Shown: positions 11,037 through 21,956, counted from the stretch's first letter. The stretch: DNA of 64,000 bases from Ipomoea triloba (GCF_003576645.1 NC_044916.1:24211389-24275388); one strand, 5' to 3'. The notes: generated by a model from the letters alone, not told the origin. Program-made: numbers and translations.

Positions 11037-11192
11037 TATGCCACGCCTATAGATGAACTGAACTTGGATTTGCCTCCCCCTGTGTACTACACAAGAGATT
11101 CAAGAATCGGATTCTCTCTAAGGTTTTTCAAGAACGGCAGATCGTTGTCATTGTTCCTGGTCACCGTTGCCGTTAACATTTCCTGTGGTATG
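11037..11192 (+). pseudogene. Exon-like fragment, function unknown
   Basis: The frame reads ELNLDLPPPVYYTRDSRIGF, then LRFFKNGRSLSLFLVTVAV, ending at a good splice-donor context (CCTGTG|GTATGT, about 11189). The last part is hydrophobic, as in a membrane segment. There is no in-frame ATG, an in-frame stop lies at 11010-11012, and no continuing exon was found downstream. I do not recognise it. It could be an exon of an unknown or captured gene, or chance. Confidence 0.25.
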
Positions 11193-11514
11193 TATTCTCT
11201 CTTGGTTTTCTTTCCAATTTCTAAGTTTCCCACATGTATGCATATGCTTATTAGCACGTCTTCCGTGTGCAGGAATTTAAAAACCAAATAGAAACTGTGC
11301 CACAAAGTTGGATAAAGCTCATGTATCCAACTTGGGAATGGAGTTTTGAACAACAATATCTTCGTAAATTCTCTCCCGTGTATTTTATCAATTCTTATTT
11401 CAAATATATTCATACACATAAATAATTCGGTTGTGTGCATGCAAGAACTATTTTCATATATTGGTTCTTTGAATTTGTCCACACTCATGTATGACAGGAT
11501 TGCCAAACCAACGG

Positions 11515-11515
<1 letters not shown>

Positions 11516-11561
<46 letters not shown>
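11516..11561. repeat. (TA)n microsatellite
   Basis: TA run. Open frames through it that read as alternating Ile-Tyr are artefacts. Confidence 0.95.
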
Positions 11562-11565
<4 letters not shown>

Positions 11566-11899
11566 AAGCTAATAAGTTAGGTTTGTGATGAATACGTACG
11601 TGCCCGTGTATTTGTGGAAGGGAATTGCAGAAGTGATTTTTTTATAGTCCTTATATGCTATGAAAGTGTCCTAAGAAAGTATTAGAATCTAGCATTGGAT
11701 GGGATACCAATGAAGATTGAAGTTGTAAAGGCTTAATTATTAATTCCCCAATTTAAGATGACTCTTTGTATGTAGGAGATAAAAATATAATATTTATAAG
11801 GAATGTTAAATGTCAGTACGTACGTAGATCAATCTATGCCTTTGTTCTGATCAATTTTGTAGCATGCATTATACCTAATTGTACTACGCCATAAGACAA

Positions 11900-11902
<3 letters not shown>

Positions 11903-11941
<39 letters not shown>

Positions 11942-11942
11942 T
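11903..11942. repeat. (TA)n(CA)n compound microsatellite
   Basis: A TA run passes directly into ACACACACACAC and then ATCACGTGAT, an eight-base CACGTG-centred palindrome. Confidence 0.9.
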
Positions 11943-11963
11943 CACGTGATGGTTGGCTACTAA

Positions 11964-12470
11964 TCTATATATATACACACTATTATTAAAAACAAAATCT
12001 TCATTTCGTTTATTCTCGCCCAAACGACCAAACACTTCAGCCCAGACAATTTAAAAAGAAAAAGAACATTTAGCAAACAATAGAAAAGGAAAATAAAAAT
12101 GATTCATAATTCAATAATTAATATTAATAATGTTAGTAGTAAAAATGAAAAATGAAAAAGGAAACGGAATTAACTTACCAAGTAAAATAGAAAAGGAAAT
12201 GAAATTAACTTATCAGGAAACAGACTAATAATAATAAGGTTACAACAAAAAGAAAAATCTTAACAAAATTCTCATTTCCTGCATTCCGATCCAAACACTT
12301 CTGCCCAAACAATAGAAAAGGAAAAATTATTTGAGGAAACAATAGAAAAAGAAATAAAAAAGAATTCACTGATTAATACTAATAAAATTAGCAGAAAAAA
12401 TGAAAAAGAAAACGAAATTAACTTACCAGAAACAATGGAAAAAGAAACAAAATTAGCTTACCATGAAACG

Positions 12471-12525
<55 letters not shown>

Positions 12526-12836
12526 CTATACTATATAGATAAGTAAAAATTTGTAATTTTAAATACTTTGTATTAAGCTTATATTATAATATAGTTTATT
12601 TTTGTAGTAATTACCCACCTTATATATCAATTCTTATTTTAATTATTACAAATAATTATGTTCATAATTTTATTGTAGCAAATCAACATAATTATTAAAT
12701 AATAAAAATTTATAAATAAATAAATCTTATTTCCTTTTATATATGAAATTTAATAACATTAATAATTTTTTAATAACCTAACATAATTATAATATTTTAA
12801 ATCTTTAGTTCGTGCATCGCACGGGTAAGATGCTAG
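11964..12836 (+). mobile_element. Non-autonomous Helitron
   Basis: The 3' end is clear: a GC-rich hairpin (CGTGCATCGCACG, near 12811-12823), then GGTAAGATG and the terminal CTAG at 12833-12836, followed by host T. This is the standard Helitron terminus. Two 5' candidates start with TC after a host A: TCTATATATATAC at 11964 and TCTATACTATATAG at 12525. The longer version (873 bp) includes an internal duplication of a CCAAACACTTC..CCCA..CAATAGAAAAGG block and an (AAT)n tract (12474-12524). No Rep or helicase is encoded, so it would move in trans. Confidence 0.65.
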
Positions 12837-13217
12837 TGTTAAATAATTTGCAAAGTTGAAGTAATTTACGTACTTACTAATAAAGTAAAATCATCTAGAG
12901 AGAAATTGATTTGTATTTATTTGCTATTAGATCTAATTAATTGAAATTGATCTTTAATTTTTAATTTGTTGCTATTAGGTCCAATTTAATTATAATTAAT
13001 TATATTATGTATGTACTCTCTTTTTTTTGTAGATTTTCATGTTAATCTAAAAAATGATAAGATAATTAATTAAAAAATAATAAGATAATATAATGAATTC
13101 CCAATTTTTAGACTATTTTATTTTATTTAAATTATAAGATAATATTATTTGTATTTATTTTTTAAATTTATATTTTAGTATATTAGATTCTTTTTTAATC
13201 AAATATTAATGTTTAAT

Positions 13218-13364
13218 GCCAAAGGCTTTGTGGTCGAGCGGTATAACGGTTGCTTCTCAAATGAGAGGTGTGGAGGCATTGACTCTTTGTGTGAGGTGTA
13301 GGTTGGGAAAGTATGTATGAACATATACTATACTATAACAGAGTCAGTAGAACTCAAAAAAAAA
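13218..13364 (+). mobile_element. tRNA-derived SINE (family 1)
   Basis: It starts at GCCAAAGGCTTTGTGGTCGA, an A-box-like tRNA head, and passes through a degraded B-box region. It continues with CATTGACTCTTTGTG and GTATGTATGAACATATAC and ends AACAGAGTCAGTAGAACTC plus a nine-A tail (13356-13364). Related copies lie at 13373-13524 (minus), 29571-29714, 44781-44890 (minus) and 59664-59757. Confidence 0.7.
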
Positions 13365-13372
13365 TTAATGTA

Positions 13373-13524
13373 TTTTTTTATATTACCGACTCTATTACAA
13401 TGCAATATCTATTCATAACTACTTTCTCAAACAAAGAGTCAATATCGCCTCCATTGAGGCTCAAACCCACAATTTTCTCTATAAGCGGAGCAACTTGCTG
13501 TCATTGGACCACAAGGTCCTTGGC
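13373..13524 (-). mobile_element. tRNA-derived SINE (family 1), inverted neighbour
   Basis: On the minus strand this reads GCCAAGGACCTTGTGGTCCA (head), GGGTTTGAGCCTC (B-box), then CATTGTAATAGAGTCGG and an A tail, seen as the T run at 13373-13379. Its tail lies 8 bp from the tail of the plus-strand copy, so the two SINEs sit tail to tail. The open frame at 13313-13537 crosses both and is not a gene. Confidence 0.75.
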
Positions 13525-13554
13525 AAAATATGTTTAATATTATTAGTTTGTTTC

Positions 13555-13980
13555 AATTCTTATTTAAATTATCTTTTTGGATTCTAATTTGGAAAAATAA
13601 CAAATATTACTAGTTCATTACTATTTTATCAATATAGATTAATAGCTATGTAAAAAAAATTATGACAATAGCATGTTGCATAATATTTGTAAAGTTGAAA
13701 AACGTTTACATGAATTATCTCACTCGGGCTGCACTATTTACTTTTTCGTAATCAAATCAATCACATTTTATTATTTAATTTATCTTTTTAGATTTTGATT
13801 TAGAGAAATAATAAATATTATTAATTTATTTCTATTTTACTAATAGAGGTTAATAATTATTTTAAAAAATTATCACATTAGTATGTTGCATGATATTTTT
13901 GAATTTGAATCTTCAAAAAAAAAAAAAATTTGAATTTGAAAAACGTTTGCATGTATTGTGTTGCTCGAACTGCATGCACT
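13555..13980. repeat. Diverged ~210-bp tandem duplication
   Basis: Two copies (about 13555-13740 and 13770-13980) share TTATTTAA.TTATCTTTTT, AAATAATAAATATTA and a GTATGTTGCAT..TATTT core. Both end with GAAAAACGTTTGCATG-like sequence and CTCG..CTGCA. The second copy carries an A-run insertion. There is no coding content. Confidence 0.55.
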
Positions 13981-14102
13981 ACTTCTTTTTATTTTTATAT
14001 CTTTTTTTTTTATAAATAATCAATTAATCAATCACTATTTTACTCTCGTATTACATTATTACTACACTCTCTTAATTTATTATGTTCTTTCTTAATTCTT
14101 TC

Positions 14103-14480
14103 TGACAAGATAATTGGACAAGATACTAGAACTGACCCAGTGCACTTGGTCTAATCATCAAGACAGTCAAATAGTAATGATCAAGAGCAGAGAGCAGGTG
14201 GAACAATTACAAAAAACCACGCATTAAGAGCACTGTCTCATCAAAGAGAAGAGTTATGGAAGGCCAACGCACTTATGCAGGAGGGCGCCTCAATTAACTA
14301 AGGAGGAAGCGTAACTTATTAGGATGTCGTTGTTGTCATTATGGTAACTGTTACAAGTTTATAGTATAAAGGGTGACTCTATGTAGCAAGAGAGGGACAC
14401 GATGAATATTTGTGCTGAAACTCTAAGCAATGCAACTTGATTACTTTCCTAATATTATCTAGTAATCATATTTACTGTCA
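14103..14480 (+). mobile_element. Short solo LTR (378 bp)
   Basis: The ends are perfect inverted TGACA...TGTCA. The flanks are CTTTC on the left and TTTTC on the right, a 5-bp target duplication with one change. A TATA box (TATAAAG) lies at about 14365, and GC content is higher than outside. No internal region is attached. A long A-rich stretch (14486-14526) follows directly. Confidence 0.6.
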
Positions 14481-14659
14481 TTTTCAAAAACAAAAACAAA
14501 AAACAAAAAACAAAAAAAAAAAAAAACTATACAACAACGTATAAAATGTATTTTAAAATATTTAAAAGAAACCTCCAGAGCACCTGCCACCGGCCTATAA
14601 GTAAAATTCTATTTCAAGGTAAAAAGGTGTGAATAATATTTATCAATAAAAATAGAAAA

Positions 14660-14850
14660 GGAAAATAGCCAAAAAGGCCGAGGTGGCTGGTGAATCGGTG
14701 ATGAGTGGACTACGATTCTCATATTAAAAGGTCACGAATTCAGTTGTTGTCAACACTTTCTTGGTTGAACTCGCCGTACAAGGTCTTTCTAGTGCGATTT
14801 ATCTCTCCTATGTAGTTTGTTGGTTATCACACTTTGATCGAGTAGTATAA
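14660..14850 (+). mobile_element. Possible second SINE family
   Basis: A GC-richer islet begins near GGCCGAGGTGGCTGGTGAAT. It has a B-box-like GGTCACGAATTCAG and then a characteristic stretch with GTACAAGGTCTTTCTAGTGC, ending in TATAAATATAAATAA. This matches the plan of a tRNA-derived SINE but lacks a good A-box and clear target duplications. Confidence 0.4.
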
Positions 14851-15664
14851 ATATAAATAACTTTTTAAAGAACTTCATAAATATTTTTTTGAAATAAACT
14901 TCATAAATATTTTGTGATAATAATGACATATCAAAGATTGATTGTTAGATAATAATTTTAGTAAGATGATATACTTCTTTCCAAGTATAAAGTAAGCAAG
15001 GCAGACTTTGTTGGTGATAATGATAGCGCAGAAGGTATTGTGGCTATCAACCTATTTCAAAGGCAAAGCTTGTCCATTCAATTTACTTTTAAGGGCCAGA
15101 CTCCATTTGGCACTATAATGGCCCTTTCAATGTTGAATTTTATTTTTATGTTTATTTAATCTATCATATTATTCCATTCACAATTAAATAGAGGGCAAAA
15201 TCATTCCACATAGGCATATATTTCAGTTAGCTATAGGAACCATTTCTTCCATCCAACAAAATACTCACCTTTAAAATTGTTTTTCTTGATTTAAAATTTT
15301 TAAGATAAAGTCTTATTTCATACATTTTATAAGTAATAAGTATGATATTAAAATCTCTCACAAGCGATTGATTATGAAGGGAGGGTTTTGTGACCTTTTC
15401 TTTAAAAAAAATAATTATAAAATCTTTTCAATTCTTGTTTTGGTATTTTAATGTGCCAAAAAATCGATGATTATAAAAGGGAATATTATATTACACTTTT
15501 ACTCCTCATCAAGTTATTGGGTAATCTAATATTTAGTCTTTGATTTAAAAGTGTTAGTAGTTTTAATTTTTGAATTGTCAATTAAGTGATTCTTTCGATC
15601 TTTTTGTTAACAAATTTGCTAAAAAGTACTATTATTTTTCAAAAATTGTAGTTGATTATGGTTA
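14851..15664. other. AT-rich intergenic stretch, no gene seen
   Basis: No coding region, RNA gene or clear element boundary is visible. Confidence 0.6.
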
Positions 15665-15899
15665 TTAATAGAATTTCACCTTGGACTCATCCATCGTTAA
15701 TCAAAGGTTAATGGTTCGATCCTTGACTTTGGGTATGAAGCAACATTAAATCTCCAATTCAACTGTCCCACCTAATAGATATGCCTACAATTTAACGAGG
15801 GATTAGTCACTCAATAGAGGTGTCTACAATTCAGCGAGGATTAGTCACTGTGTTTGGTAGTGAAAATCCGGGACTACGCCAAAGAAAAAAAAAAAAAAA
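15665..15899 (+). mobile_element. Possible SINE-like element
   Basis: It has a good B-box (AATGGTTCGATCC, near 15709) and internal duplicated phrases (TACAATTTAACGAGGGATTA and TACAATTCAGCGAGGATTAG, each followed by GTCACT). It ends in a long A-rich tail at 15883-15899. No clear A-box or flanking duplication was found. Confidence 0.4.
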
Positions 15900-16557
15900 G
15901 AACTTCACCTTCTATTTCTCTTTTTCTCCTCAAATCACAATCCAATTCCACAATTTAGTGAACAGAAATGTAAAACAGTACTCCACCTCACGGGTAGAAA
16001 AGTGGTGTAATATAATAGAGGTTAGTGATATGAATTTTTAGTCATTACGCCATGCGGGTTGAGTACAACTAGAGGGAGAAAGAGAAATAGGATATTATAT
16101 CCCATTATTAATCATAATTCAGTAATTTTCGGAAAGAAAAATCATAATTCAGTATAATATTTTGAAAAATTATGATAAATATTAACAAACTCACTACTGA
16201 AAGGACTAAAAAGGCCACTTCATTGAGTCGAAATTTGATGACTAAAACCTATAGATTGAATCTACCATTACCTTATAACTCAATGATTAAAAGTGTCATT
16301 TTTTATTATATAATTTATCAAAAAGGTCAATCTATCTTATCTTCTCTAAATCACGGATGACATCTCACTATCTTGAAGGGTTCTTAGAATCTTCAAAATA
16401 TAATATATGAAAGTGATATATCATAATCTAGTTTTCTTTTGAAAAATGTTGTTTCTTGTAAACCATTTTGACAAAATTTTATTTTAAATTATATAATTTA
16501 TGACAACTTTTCGTATTATTAATTACTCATAAATGAGCTAATCTCATCATAAATTAA
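15900..16557. other. Intergenic stretch, no gene seen
   Basis: Nothing beyond short, unrecognisable open frames. A stretch near 16330-16440 (CATCTCACTATCTTGAAGGG and ATATCATAATCTAGTTTTC) resembles the flank at 19560-19660, so a diverged repeat is possible. Confidence 0.5.
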
Positions 16558-17000
16558 GGGTGTGTTTATTTCATGGGTTTATACACGAGGAATGAGAATC
16601 AAAATTATAGTTAGTGTTTGGTTGACAACGTTTTAAAACACAACTATGGATCGGAATTTGATTACCCCTTCAATTAAAAACATCATTCCCTAATTAAAAA
16701 TGAGGATTATTCCATCTTATAGGTAATATTATTTTTAAGTTTTGGATTAGTGGGTTTAGATTTTTTTTTTATTCTTATTGGTGCTTTGGATGTCATTATA
16801 TTATGATCAATTATCTTGATTTTTTGTTTTTGTATTTTTAAAACTTTTATTTCCATTATAGGGGCATATATAACCAAACATCGATATTGATAATAATTTC
16901 AATTCCACCCTACTATCAACATACAAAATACTTCCACCAAAATCCATTACCATTATCAAGTATTTAATTCTGATTCTCATGTGCGAACCAAAACGCACCC
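16558..17000. mobile_element. PIF/Harbinger-type MITE
   Basis: The terminal inverted repeats are GGGTGTGTTTATTT on the left and, read in reverse complement from the right end, GGGTGCGTTTTGGTTCG. The 443-bp element is flanked by TAA on both sides (16555-16557 and 17001-17003), the 3-bp target typical of PIF/Harbinger. It is non-coding. Confidence 0.65.
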
Positions 17001-17260
17001 TAATTGTAATTCATAACTTGAAATATAGCTAGGATTAAATAATTCAGAAAGGTTTATTTCACATATAGGCATGTGTTTGAATTAGCTATGGGAGTCATCC
17101 CTTCAATTCAACAAAATCCTCACCTTAAAATTGGGTTTTCGTTATTTGAATTGGTTTAAAATTTTAGGTTAAGATATTACTTCATATAGTATAGAAGTGT
17201 TGTGTTATTGAAACTCTGATCCTTATTTTACACCAGAGTTAATACCATTGAGGGTCTTTT

Positions 17261-17520
17261 GAGTATAATAGTGTTACTACGTTTACTCCTAAACTTTCAA
17301 ATTGACCACCCGTGATCCTTCGACTTTCAAATTGTTACCATATGTGGTACAAGTTAACCACTCATGGTCCTTTCAAGAGGACCACAACTGGTTAAATTTT
17401 AAAAGTTGAAGAACCATGGATGATAAACTTGGACCACAGATGGTAACAACTTGAAAGTCGAAGAACCACGAGTGATCAATTTAAAAGTTTAGGACTAGAT
17501 GTGATAAAACCACTATACTC
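17261..17520. mobile_element. Foldback MITE, 260 bp
   Basis: The ends are long imperfect inverted repeats: GAGTATAATAGTGTTACTAC on the left against GAGTATAGTGGTTTTATCAC from the right. Inner blocks pair too (CCTAAACTTTCAAATTGACC with GGTCAATTTGAAAG-like sequence). Almost the whole element can fold into one hairpin. No target duplication was certain. Confidence 0.65.
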
Positions 17521-17922
17521 GGAGAATTTCATATTGCATTAACTATTTTACAGAATATCATAGGTGATTAATTGTGACACGAGGGTTCATGACATTTTTT
17601 ATATACTATAAACATGTTATCATTTTCTTAATTTGGGTCAGGCAAGCGGTTGGAGTTATGCCACTTTTGATTATCCACTAGAAAGCTTAAGTGTTGAATG
17701 TTTCTTAATTTTTTTGAGTACAAATGTTTCTTAATTTAGATACTTTAGGAATTGAGTTTGAAGGTGAAAATGTAACAGTAGGTGGGTGTTTTTTAGGCCT
17801 TTCTCAGTTCTTGTTTCATCATTTTCAATGTACTAAAAAATAATTATAATTGATTGACGGATTTAGCTAACTTGAGGTACTAGTTTTATTACGTAAATTG
17901 AATTAAAATATGGCAAAAACTT

Positions 17923-18377
17923 TTGTGAGAACGTCTCACCATGAGACGGGTCGGGTCGGAACGGGTCAAGATGCAGATGCAACACTTATATGCACAAATG
18001 CCACACTTATATGCACAAATGCCATACTTATATGCTCAAATGTAATACTAATCAGGGATAAAAATTTTGTTACTTATTAGGGTAAATGTAATACTTTTAA
18101 GGGAAAATACAATAATTTTACATTTCGATTTAAAAGTATTACATTTTTCCTCAAAAGTATTATATTTGCCCTTATAAGTGAGATGCACTTGTCAACATTA
18201 CTTATTGAAAATGTATTACTTTTTCTCTTATAAGTAACAAAAATTGTATTTTTGATTAGTGTTATATTTGAGCATATAAGTGTGAGATTTGCACATATAA
18301 GTATGACATTTGCATGGTGCTTTGACCCGACCCGACCCGTCTCACGAATAAGGATCCGTGAGACGGTCTCACACAAA
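17923..18377. mobile_element. MITE with GTGAGACGG..CCGACCCG ends
   Basis: The left end reads TTGTGAGAACGTCTCACCAT then GAGACGGGTCGGGTC. The right end reads GACCCGACCCGTCTCACG then GATCCGTGAGACGGTCTCAC. The termini are thus mutual inverted repeats and each also contains a small palindrome. The middle consists of repeated ACACTTATATGCACAAATGC and TGTAATACTTTT phrases. The 99-codon minus-strand open frame (18077-18376) is a by-product. A more decayed relative may lie at 53290-53765. Confidence 0.65.
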
Positions 18378-18441
18378 TCTCAATATTGGATATGATTAGA
18401 TAATAAAGTAACCATTTTTTGTTATCGATATTATTGTTAAG

Positions 18442-18851
18442 GAGTTAATTCTATTTTTTGTTCTAAATTTATAGGTGACAGTCCAATTTTAGTTTTTTTT
18501 TTTTTTTTTGTTTAAAAACATCTCCTTTTGTCTTAGTATTATTGTGATATGACCGTTTTTATTCTCCATCAACAAAATTGTTGACATGTCATTAAATACA
18601 AAGTCATTTTTTTATTTTTTTTATACAAAGTAGTGTGTTGACCCGCTATATTTTATTTTTATTTTCCTGAAAAAAATATAATTAAAGACTTAAATACCCT
18701 TATATTTTACATAATTTTAACAATTTTGTTGACGGATGACAAAAAATAGTCATGCCACAATAATATTAGGACCAAAGAGGAAATGTTCTAAAAAAGAATG
18801 ACTAAAAGTAGATTGTCACTTATAAATCAATGACAAAAATGTAATTAACTC
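18442..18851. mobile_element. Mutator-like MITE, 410 bp
   Basis: The ends are GAGTTAATT...AATTAACTC, with further inverted similarity inward (AAATTTATAGGTGACAGTCC pairs with the stretch containing GATTGTCACTTATAAATC). The element is flanked on both sides by the same 10 bp, TATTGTTAAG (18432-18441 and 18852-18861). The duplication length fits a Mutator-like origin. A truncated relative sits inside the CACTA element (for example 20800-20990). Confidence 0.75.
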
Positions 18852-19016
18852 TATTGTTAAGCGTTTAGGGAAATCTAATCGAGTACAATTCTAGTAGAGT
18901 GACATTTTAGAATGCTAAAATTCATATCATTTTACAATGTATGGAGTAATTAACTAGAGTTATCAATTCAAACAAAAGAACTAGACCACTAGAATTAAAG
19001 TGATTTTTAGTATATT

Positions 19017-19306
19017 GACCCTGTTTGGTAAATTATTAGCCTATCAGTCAATTTTGGCTTATTTGACCACTATTAGTTGTTTGGTTAGTAAGCATTTTGT
19101 AACTCCAAAATGCTAAAATTCAAAAGGCTACTCAAAGCAGCCTTTTCAATTAGCTTTTTGAGAAAAAAAAATTATACCAAACAGCTATCAGCTAACAACT
19201 AATTTATCAAACAACTTTCTACAATAAGCTAATATTATCAACAAATCATTCCTTCTAACTCAAACAGCCAACCCAATCAGCCAACAGTCATTTACCAAAC
19301 AGGGCC
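19017..19306. mobile_element. hAT-type MITE (CCCTGTTTGGTAAAT family)
   Basis: The terminal repeats are CCCTGTTTGGTAAAT and ATTTACCAAACAGGG, with internal palindromic phrases such as AACAGCTATCAGCTAACAAC. It is about 290 bp. The same family occurs at 47311-48064, where it carries a further insertion, and its right end recurs at 24877-24912. A clean 8-bp target duplication was not found, so the class is inferred from the termini. Confidence 0.65.
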
Positions 19307-19756
19307 ATTGTGTGGCAAAGATAAAAATTCTAGTGTGAATGTAATATAATAATTGTTATTCAGACCTGTTAAAAGTGTACCCTAACCTTTATTGGACATG
19401 CGTCCTAGTTATGACTTATGACCCTCTCTATTGAACCACAAATATTTGATGAATTGGGAGAAAGATCAATCACCAATATCCTAGCACTGATGATAATTTT
19501 AAAAAAAAAAAAGAAAAAAAAAAGAAAAAAGAAAAAACTCATCAATCTATCTTCTCTCCCTATCAGTCTATCACGGGAGACACCGTCCTATCTCTAGTGG
19601 TTCTTAGTATCTTCAAAAATGAAATATACGAAAATGATGTATCATAATCTAATTTTCTTTCAAAAAATTTACTTTCCAAATTTAGTTTGTCTAAATGTAT
19701 CTTAAATAATATAATTTATGAAAATTATTTTCATATTATTAATTACTCTAAACTTA

Positions 19757-19971
19757 GGGGTGTATTCAATCATGACTTTTAAAGACTTTTATCAACTTTT
19801 AAAAGTTTGGTGGTATTCAATTTAGACTTTTAAAAAAACTTTAAAAGTTTACCGGTATTGGATCCAGACTTTTCAAAACTTTTTAAAAGTATACTGGTAT
19901 TCGATTCAGACTTTTATAAGGTCTTTAAAAGTCTACCGGTATTCAAAAAGTTATTAACTTTCATAGACTCT
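19757..19971. mobile_element. Left part of a Harbinger-like element (locus copy A)
   Basis: It begins GGGGTGTATTCAAT after TTA and continues with ACTTTTAAAG / CTTTTAAAAGT repeats. The matching right end, ATTGAATACACCCC, is only present beyond the CACTA insertion in copies B and C. The reading frame at 19858-20058 is identical in all three copies only because the DNA is duplicated, and it is not a gene. Confidence 0.6.
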
Positions 19972-20618
19972 CAGTACAAGAAAAATGCTCATAGACAACG
20001 GTTTTTAACCGTTGTCTATAAGGTAAAATTTCTGTTGTTGAAGCCGGTGTTGTTGTAAGTCCCGCGCAAAGACAACGGTTTTTAACTGTTGTCTTTTCTA
20101 GAAAAGACAACGGTTAAAAACCGTTGTCTATTGAGTGTTGTCGAAACCGGTGTTGTTGTAAGTCCCGTGCAAAGACAACGGGTTTTAACCGTTGTCTTTT
20201 CAAGAAAAGACAACGGGTTTTAACCGTTGTCTTTTCAAGAAAAGACAGAAAAGACAACGGTTAAAAACCGTTGTCTATTGAGTGTGTTGTTGAAACCAGT
20301 GTTGTTGTAAGTCCCGCGCAACGACAACAAAAGTGTTGTTGAAATCAGTGTTGTTGTAAGTTCCGCGCAATGACAACAATTTTTGACCGTTGTCTTTTCT
20401 TGAATGACTACGATTAAAAACTGTTGTTAAAATTAGTATTGTTAAAACGTCAAATTAATTATTTGATAAATCTTTACAAACGCTACAATTAGCAACATTT
20501 GCATATAGCATTTTGAGAAAAAAATAATTTTTCTCAAAGCATCTCTAATTAATTAATTAATAAAATTACTTTAAAAACCTTAAAGTTAAGGTTCGAACCC
20601 TCAATGGGATTAGAAAAT

Positions 20619-20663
20619 AATAGAGCCTTGAGGCTCCTTAAATAGGAGCCTCAAGGCTCTATT
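20619..20663. repeat. Perfect hairpin 1 inside CACTA copy A
   Basis: 19-bp arms (AATAGAGCCTTGAGGCTCC and its exact complement) around a 7-base loop. The same hairpin occurs near 22570-22615 and 26167-26212. Confidence 0.9.
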
Positions 20664-20664
20664 C

Positions 20665-20702
20665 CCACTTCTCCCACCGATGTGGGACGGTGGGAGAAGT
20701 GG
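20665..20702. repeat. Perfect hairpin 2 inside CACTA copy A
   Basis: 15-bp arms (CCACTTCTCCCACCG and its complement) around ATGTGGGA. In copies B and C each arm lacks one matching base pair (CCACTTTCCCACCG), so pairing is preserved. Confidence 0.9.
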
Positions 20703-20707
20703 AAAAC

Positions 20708-20746
20708 ATAGAAGGAAGCAGCAAATTGTTTGCTGCTTCCTTCTAT
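20708..20746. repeat. Perfect hairpin 3 inside CACTA copy A
   Basis: 18-bp arms (ATAGAAGGAAGCAGCAAA and its complement) with a 3-base loop. It is followed by a T run. Confidence 0.9.
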
Positions 20747-21074
20747 CTTATTGTTTTTTTTTTTTAATTTTGATTTTGATTTTATAAATATATTATTAAA
20801 GTTAATTCTATTTTTTTTGTCTTAAATTTATATGTGACAGTTCACTTTAGTCCCTTTTTTATGAGAACATTCAGTTTTGGTTCTAGTATTATATTATTAT
20901 TGTGACATGATCATTTTTAAATTTGGTCATCTATCAATAAAAACAACTTGAATGTCATTAAATACAAAGGTATTTCGATTTTTAATTATGAATTTTTCAA
21001 AAAAAACATAAAAAATATAGTGGGTTAACCTATTACACAACGTTGTTCGTTATTATTATTATTCAACCTATTCA

Positions 21075-21119
<45 letters not shown>

Positions 21120-21956
21120 GTGTACCCTTTTAGGTCATTTTACATGTTAATCGCTAACCTAAACGGCTAATTTTATCAAATTTTTTTACAAAACAATAAT
21201 ATATATTATCCGTTAGTCAAACCCGCTAATACAATTCGTTGGTTAAATAAAACCATTGTCTAAATAAAAAACGGGTGCACGTGCAAAGACAACTATTTTA
21301 ATAAACTGTTGTCTTTGAAGTGTTGTCTATTAAAGTGTATAACTTGTGACAGACCTGTTAAAAGTGTACCCTAACCTTTATTGGACATGCGTCCTAGTTA
21401 TGACTTATGACCCTCTCTATTGAACCACAAATATTTGATGAATTGGAGAAAGATCAATCACCAATATCCTAGCACTGATGATAATTTAAAAAAAAAAAGA
21501 AAAAAAAAAGAAAAAGAAAAAACTCATCAATCTATCTTCTCTCCCTATCAGTCTATCACGGGAGACACCGTCCTATCTCTAGTGGTTCTTAGTATCTTCA
21601 AAAATGAAATATACGAAAATGATGTATCATAATCTAATTTTCTTTCAAAAAATTTACTTTCCAAATTTAGTTTGTCTAAATGTATCTTAAATAATATAAT
21701 TTATGAAAATTATTTTCATATTATTAATTACTCTAAACTTAGGGGTGTATTCAATCATGACTTTTAAAGACTTTTATCAACTTTTAAAAGTTTGGTGGTA
21801 TTCAATTTAGACTTTTAAAAAAACTTTAAAAGTTTACCGGTATTGGATCCAGACTTTTCAAAACTTTTTAAAAGTATACTGGTATTCGATTCAGACTTTT
21901 ATAAGGTCTTTAAAAGTCTACCGGTATTCAAAAAGTTATTAACTTTCATAGACTCT

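Larger units (their letters stand above)
19972..21340. mobile_element. Tpn1-like CACTA element, copy A (right part missing)
   Basis: The left terminus is CAGTACAAGAAAAATGC. A dense array of GACAACGGTT motifs in both orientations follows (19990-20410). Then come three perfect hairpins (20619-20746), part of a Mutator-type MITE and a (TTA)n tract (21049-21119). The copy stops at about 21340 in AGTGTATAACTTGTGA, where the flank of copy B begins, so the right subterminal array and terminus are absent. No transposase is encoded. The family is inferred from the motif and the TIR. Confidence 0.75.

Noticed and set aside
18077..18376. 99-codon minus-strand frame
   Set aside because: It lies inside the MITE at 17923-18377 and its repetitive Ile/Asn/Leu content reflects the repeated DNA phrases.
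19017..19306. 8-bp target duplication for this hAT-type MITE
   Set aside because: The flanks do not match over 8 bp (TATATTGA against CCATTGTG), so no duplication is claimed despite hAT-like ends.
19858..20058. Identical 66-codon frame present three times (also 21843-22043 and 25458-25658)
   Set aside because: Identity comes from duplication of the whole locus. The frame crosses the boundary between a Harbinger-like element and a CACTA terminus and has no protein family features.
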